From Cupriavidus basilensis (GTDB taxonomy: Bacteria; Pseudomonadota; Gammaproteobacteria; Burkholderiales; Burkholderiaceae), in contig NZ_BBQM01000005.1 in the NCBI RefSeq assembly GCF_000876015.1, positions 1 through 64,000 of the forward strand: a stretch of DNA of 64,000 nt, in the 5' to 3' direction. The position numbers and the translations under genes are program-made. The notes beneath the pieces were generated by a model, which made no database searches, was not told where the DNA came from, and saw only the letters and a program-made list of their open reading frames with translations. Below, piece by piece: positions 61,389 through 64,000 of this stretch; position 1 is the stretch's first letter, and every line of letters starts with the position of its first letter.

Positions 61389-63674
61389 ATGACCCAACCT
61401 TCCTTGCCCGCGATTGATACCGACGCCCCGAACGAACCGTGGCGTAACGAACTCGGCACCCGTCTGGTGCCCGGCGAGGCCGTCCTGGCCTGGCTGGCGG
61501 TGGATCTCGACGCGAGGCTGCATTTTACCCAAGGCTGGGTGCTTGTGACGGATCGTCGACTGCTGGCCCGCACGTCGGGCCAGGGCGACTGGCAGGAATG
61601 GGCGGTCCAGCCCGGATTATCGCTGCATCACGCCGATCATGCCGGCGTCGGCACGCTCGAGCTGCAGCAGGCCGGCCGCCTGCTGGCGAGCTGGCGCTAC
61701 ACGCTGGGCCACAACCCGGCCGCGCTGCGCCTGATCGACCAGTTCCATGCCCGGCGCGACCTGCCGCAGGCGGGCGCCCAGGGGCTGCCCGGCGCCGAGG
61801 CGGTGTGCCCGACCTGCAAGGCGCCGCTGTCGCCCGACGACGAGCAGTGCCCGCAGTGCAGCCGCGACCTGGAGACGCCGCCCTCGACCTGGGCGCTGCT
61901 GCGCCTGTGGCGCTTTGCCCGGCCGTACCGCTTCGAGCTGCTGGCCGGTTTCCTGCTGACGCTGCTGTCGACGGCCGCCACGCTGGTGCCGCCGTACCTG
62001 ACCATGCCGCTGATGGACAACGTGCTGATTCCGTTCCAGAACGGCGTGCCCATCGACTACGGCCGGGTCAAGCTCTACCTCGCCGGCCTGCTGGGCGCGG
62101 CGCTGGTGGCGTGGAGTCTGGGCTGGGCGCGCACCTACCTGCTGGCGCGGGTGTCGGAGCGCATCGGCGCCGACCTGCGCACCACCACCTACGAACACCT
62201 GCTGCGCCTGTCGCTGGAGTATTTCGGCGGCAAGCGCACCGGCGACCTGATGGCGCGCATCGGCTCGGAAAGCGACCGCATCTGCGTGTTCCTGTCGCTG
62301 CATCTGCTGGATTTCGCCACCGACGTGCTGATGATCGTCATGACGGCGGCCATCCTGATCTCCATCAACCCGTGGCTGGCGCTGGTGACGCTGGTGCCGC
62401 TGCCGTTCATCGCGTGGATGATCCACCTGGTGCGCGACCGCCTGCGCCACGGCTTCGAGAAGATCGACCGGATCTGGTCCGAGATCACCAACGTGCTGGC
62501 CGACACCATCCCGGGCATCCGCGTGGTCAAGGCCTTCGCCCAGGAAAAGCGCGAGGTCGAGCGCTTCCGCGAGGCCAACCGCCACAACCTGGCCATCAAC
62601 GACCGCGTCAACGCGGTGTGGTCGCTGTTCACGCCGACCGTCACGCTGCTGACCGAGATCGGCCTGCTGGTGGTGTGGATCTTCGGCATCTGGCAGGTCT
62701 CGCACAACGCCATCACGGTGGGCGTGCTGGTGGCCTTCCTGACCTACATCAGCCGCTTCTATACGCGCCTGGACTCGATGAGCCGCATCGTCTCGGTCAC
62801 GCAGAAGGCGGCCGCCGGCGCCAAGCGCATCTTCGACATCCTCGATCACGTCTCGAGCGTGCCGGAGCCGACCCGGCCCGTGCACCTGGAGCGCGTGGAA
62901 GGCGCCATCGAGCTGCGCGACCTGGGCTTCCGCTATGGCAACCGCGCGGTGATCCGCGGGCTCAACCTGTCGATCGCGCCGGGCGAGATGATCGGCCTGG
63001 TGGGGCACAGCGGCTCGGGCAAGAGCACGCTGGTCAACCTGATCTGCCGCTTCTACGACGTCTCGGAAGGCGCGATCCGCGTCGACGGGGTGGACATCCG
63101 CTCGCTGCCGGTGTCGGAGTTCCGCCGTCACATCGGGCTGGTGCTGCAGGAGCCGTTCCTGTTCTTCGGCACCATCGCCGAGAACATCGCCTACGGCAAG
63201 CCCGGCGCGACCCGCGAGGAGATCGTCGCGGCCGCGCGCGCGGCCCACGCGCACGAGTTCATCCTGCGCCTGCCGCACGGCTACGACTCGCTGGTCGGCG
63301 AGCGCGGCCAGGCGCTGTCCGGCGGCGAGCGCCAGCGCATCTCGATCGCGCGCGCGCTGCTGATCAACCCGCGCATCCTCATCATGGACGAGGCCACCTC
63401 GTCGGTGGACACCGCCACCGAGAAGGAAATCCAGAAGGCGCTCGACAACCTGGTGCAGGGCCGCACCACGATCGCCATCGCGCACCGCCTGTCGACGCTG
63501 CGCAAGGCCGACCGGCTGGTGGTGATGGACCGCGGCCAGATCGTGGAAGTGGGCGGGCACGAGGAGCTGCTGGCTCGCGAAGGCGCCTACTACAAGCTCT
63601 ACCAGGCGCAGGCCCGCAACGTCGACACCGACGCGGACCCGAGCCTCGATACCGCCGCAGCGGCCAACGTGTAA
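61389..63674 (+). CDS. Cyanophycin-locus ABC exporter with N-terminal zinc-ribbon region
   Basis: A 761-residue half-transporter. Residues ~1-130 are a soluble domain with no named fold visible to me. A zinc ribbon follows at about 140 (CPTCKAPLSPDDEQCPQC). The membrane domain (~165-460) is of the MsbA/type IV exporter kind (YLTMPLMDNVLIPF, six helices). The ATPase has Walker A GHSGSGKST (about 539), signature LSGGERQR (about 644) and Walker B ILIMDEATSS (about 664), all intact. Start taken at ATG 61389; a GTG at 61380 would add three residues. Being divergent from the tandem cphA genes and followed by a DUF1854-type gene matches a conserved cyanophycin-associated set. Substrate unknown. Confidence 0.88.
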   Translation: MTQPSLPAIDTDAPNEPWRNELGTRLVPGEAVLAWLAVDLDARLHFTQGWVLVTDRRLLARTSGQGDWQEWAVQPGLSLHHADHAGVGTLELQQAGRLLASWRYTLGHNPAALRLIDQFHARRDLPQAGAQGLPGAEAVCPTCKAPLSPDDEQCPQCSRDLETPPSTWALLRLWRFARPYRFELLAGFLLTLLSTAATLVPPYLTMPLMDNVLIPFQNGVPIDYGRVKLYLAGLLGAALVAWSLGWARTYLLARVSERIGADLRTTTYEHLLRLSLEYFGGKRTGDLMARIGSESDRICVFLSLHLLDFATDVLMIVMTAAILISINPWLALVTLVPLPFIAWMIHLVRDRLRHGFEKIDRIWSEITNVLADTIPGIRVVKAFAQEKREVERFREANRHNLAINDRVNAVWSLFTPTVTLLTEIGLLVVWIFGIWQVSHNAITVGVLVAFLTYISRFYTRLDSMSRIVSVTQKAAAGAKRIFDILDHVSSVPEPTRPVHLERVEGAIELRDLGFRYGNRAVIRGLNLSIAPGEMIGLVGHSGSGKSTLVNLICRFYDVSEGAIRVDGVDIRSLPVSEFRRHIGLVLQEPFLFFGTIAENIAYGKPGATREEIVAAARAAHAHEFILRLPHGYDSLVGERGQALSGGERQRISIARALLINPRILIMDEATSSVDTATEKEIQKALDNLVQGRTTIAIAHRLSTLRKADRLVVMDRGQIVEVGGHEELLAREGAYYKLYQAQARNVDTDADPSLDTAAAANV

Positions 63675-63687
63675 GCAGGCAGCCTCC

Positions 63688-64000
63688 ATGCAACGACACG
63701 AGCAACAACAGCAGCAAGCCGACTTCAAGCTTGCGCGCAACGCGCTGGGCCGCCTGGTGATGACCACGGCGGACGGCACCGTGCACGAAGGCGTGGTGCC
63801 GGTGCGCGCGTTTCCGATCGCCGCGCCCGACGACGGCGTCGGCATCATCAGCGCCGACGGCCGCGAGCTGGCCTGGCTGCCGCGCCTGGATACCCTGCCC
63901 GCGCCGCTGCGCGAGATGATCGAGGCCGAGCTGGCCAGCCGCGAGTTCATGCCGGAGATCCGCCGCATCCGCTCGGTGTCGACCTTCGCCACGCCCAGCA
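63688..64000 (+). CDS. DUF1854-type protein of the cyanophycin locus, cut by the window edge
   Basis: Open from ATG 63688 to the end of the window: about 104 residues, 13 bases after the exporter stop. A Gln-rich start (RHEQQQQQADFKLARNALGRL) is followed by HEGVVPVRAFPIAAPDDGVGIISADGRELAWLPRLD and REMIEAELASREFMPEIRRI, the pattern of DUF1854 proteins that accompany cyanophycin synthetases and this exporter. Function is unknown; conserved pairing with the exporter suggests they act together. Confidence 0.78.
   Translation, partial: MQRHEQQQQQADFKLARNALGRLVMTTADGTVHEGVVPVRAFPIAAPDDGVGIISADGRELAWLPRLDTLPAPLREMIEAELASREFMPEIRRIRSVSTFATPS

Overview
The window is very GC-rich, densely packed chromosomal DNA of a betaproteobacterium in the Burkholderiaceae, most likely Cupriavidus or a close Ralstonia-like relative. 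This rests on the conserved run ftsK-lolA-rarA-serS-tRNA-Ser, tandem cyanophycin synthetases (two cphA genes are known from Ralstonia/Cupriavidus), a complete N-type ATPase operon and a Bug-family solute-binding protein. The genus is inferred; no rRNA is present.

Layout. 0.3-6.6 kb is housekeeping: a TRIC-like channel, an Smr protein, trxB, ftsK, lolA and a small lipoprotein. 6.7-12.9 kb holds a rearranged ferric-iron ABC system: binding protein (+), HEAT protein (-), permease (-), ATPase (+) and a TRAP-type binding protein. A Fur-box-like site precedes the binding protein. 13-16.05 kb returns to core genes: rarA, serS and tRNA-Ser(CGA) with its own promoter, followed by a terminator.

16-40 kb is accessory DNA beginning beside the tRNA. 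It holds a PepSY protein divergent from a TonB-dependent receptor; a TetR-controlled redox/hydrolase operon with a striking operator palindrome; and a minus-strand CoA-type catabolic operon that has lost its acyl-CoA ligase except for the C-terminus. Next come an operon of COG4705-type repeat membrane proteins, a lipoprotein and a two-component system; a LysR/FAD-oxidase pair; and a KefB/YbaL-type antiporter. Decay is visible at four points: an SDR with an internal deletion, the ligase stub, a deleted and frameshifted COG4705 copy, and a TnpB zinc-ribbon remnant.

40.3-47.2 kb is the nine-gene N-ATPase operon atpDCQRBEFAG, a second rotary ATPase lacking atpH and carrying a long b subunit with a delta-like tail. 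47.4-55.8 kb holds a DUF1653-HD fusion, a PAP2 phosphatase, a CorC/HlyC-type protein, a LysR regulator divergent from a DadA-type dehydrogenase, two polar amino-acid binding proteins and one permease without an ATPase gene, closed by a strong terminator.

55.9-64 kb is a cyanophycin (Asp-Arg polymer) locus: two tandem cphA-type genes read leftward, divergent from an ABC exporter with an N-terminal zinc-ribbon region and a DUF1854-type gene cut by the window edge. The upstream cphA copy departs from the canonical ligase motifs, so the two copies probably differ in activity.
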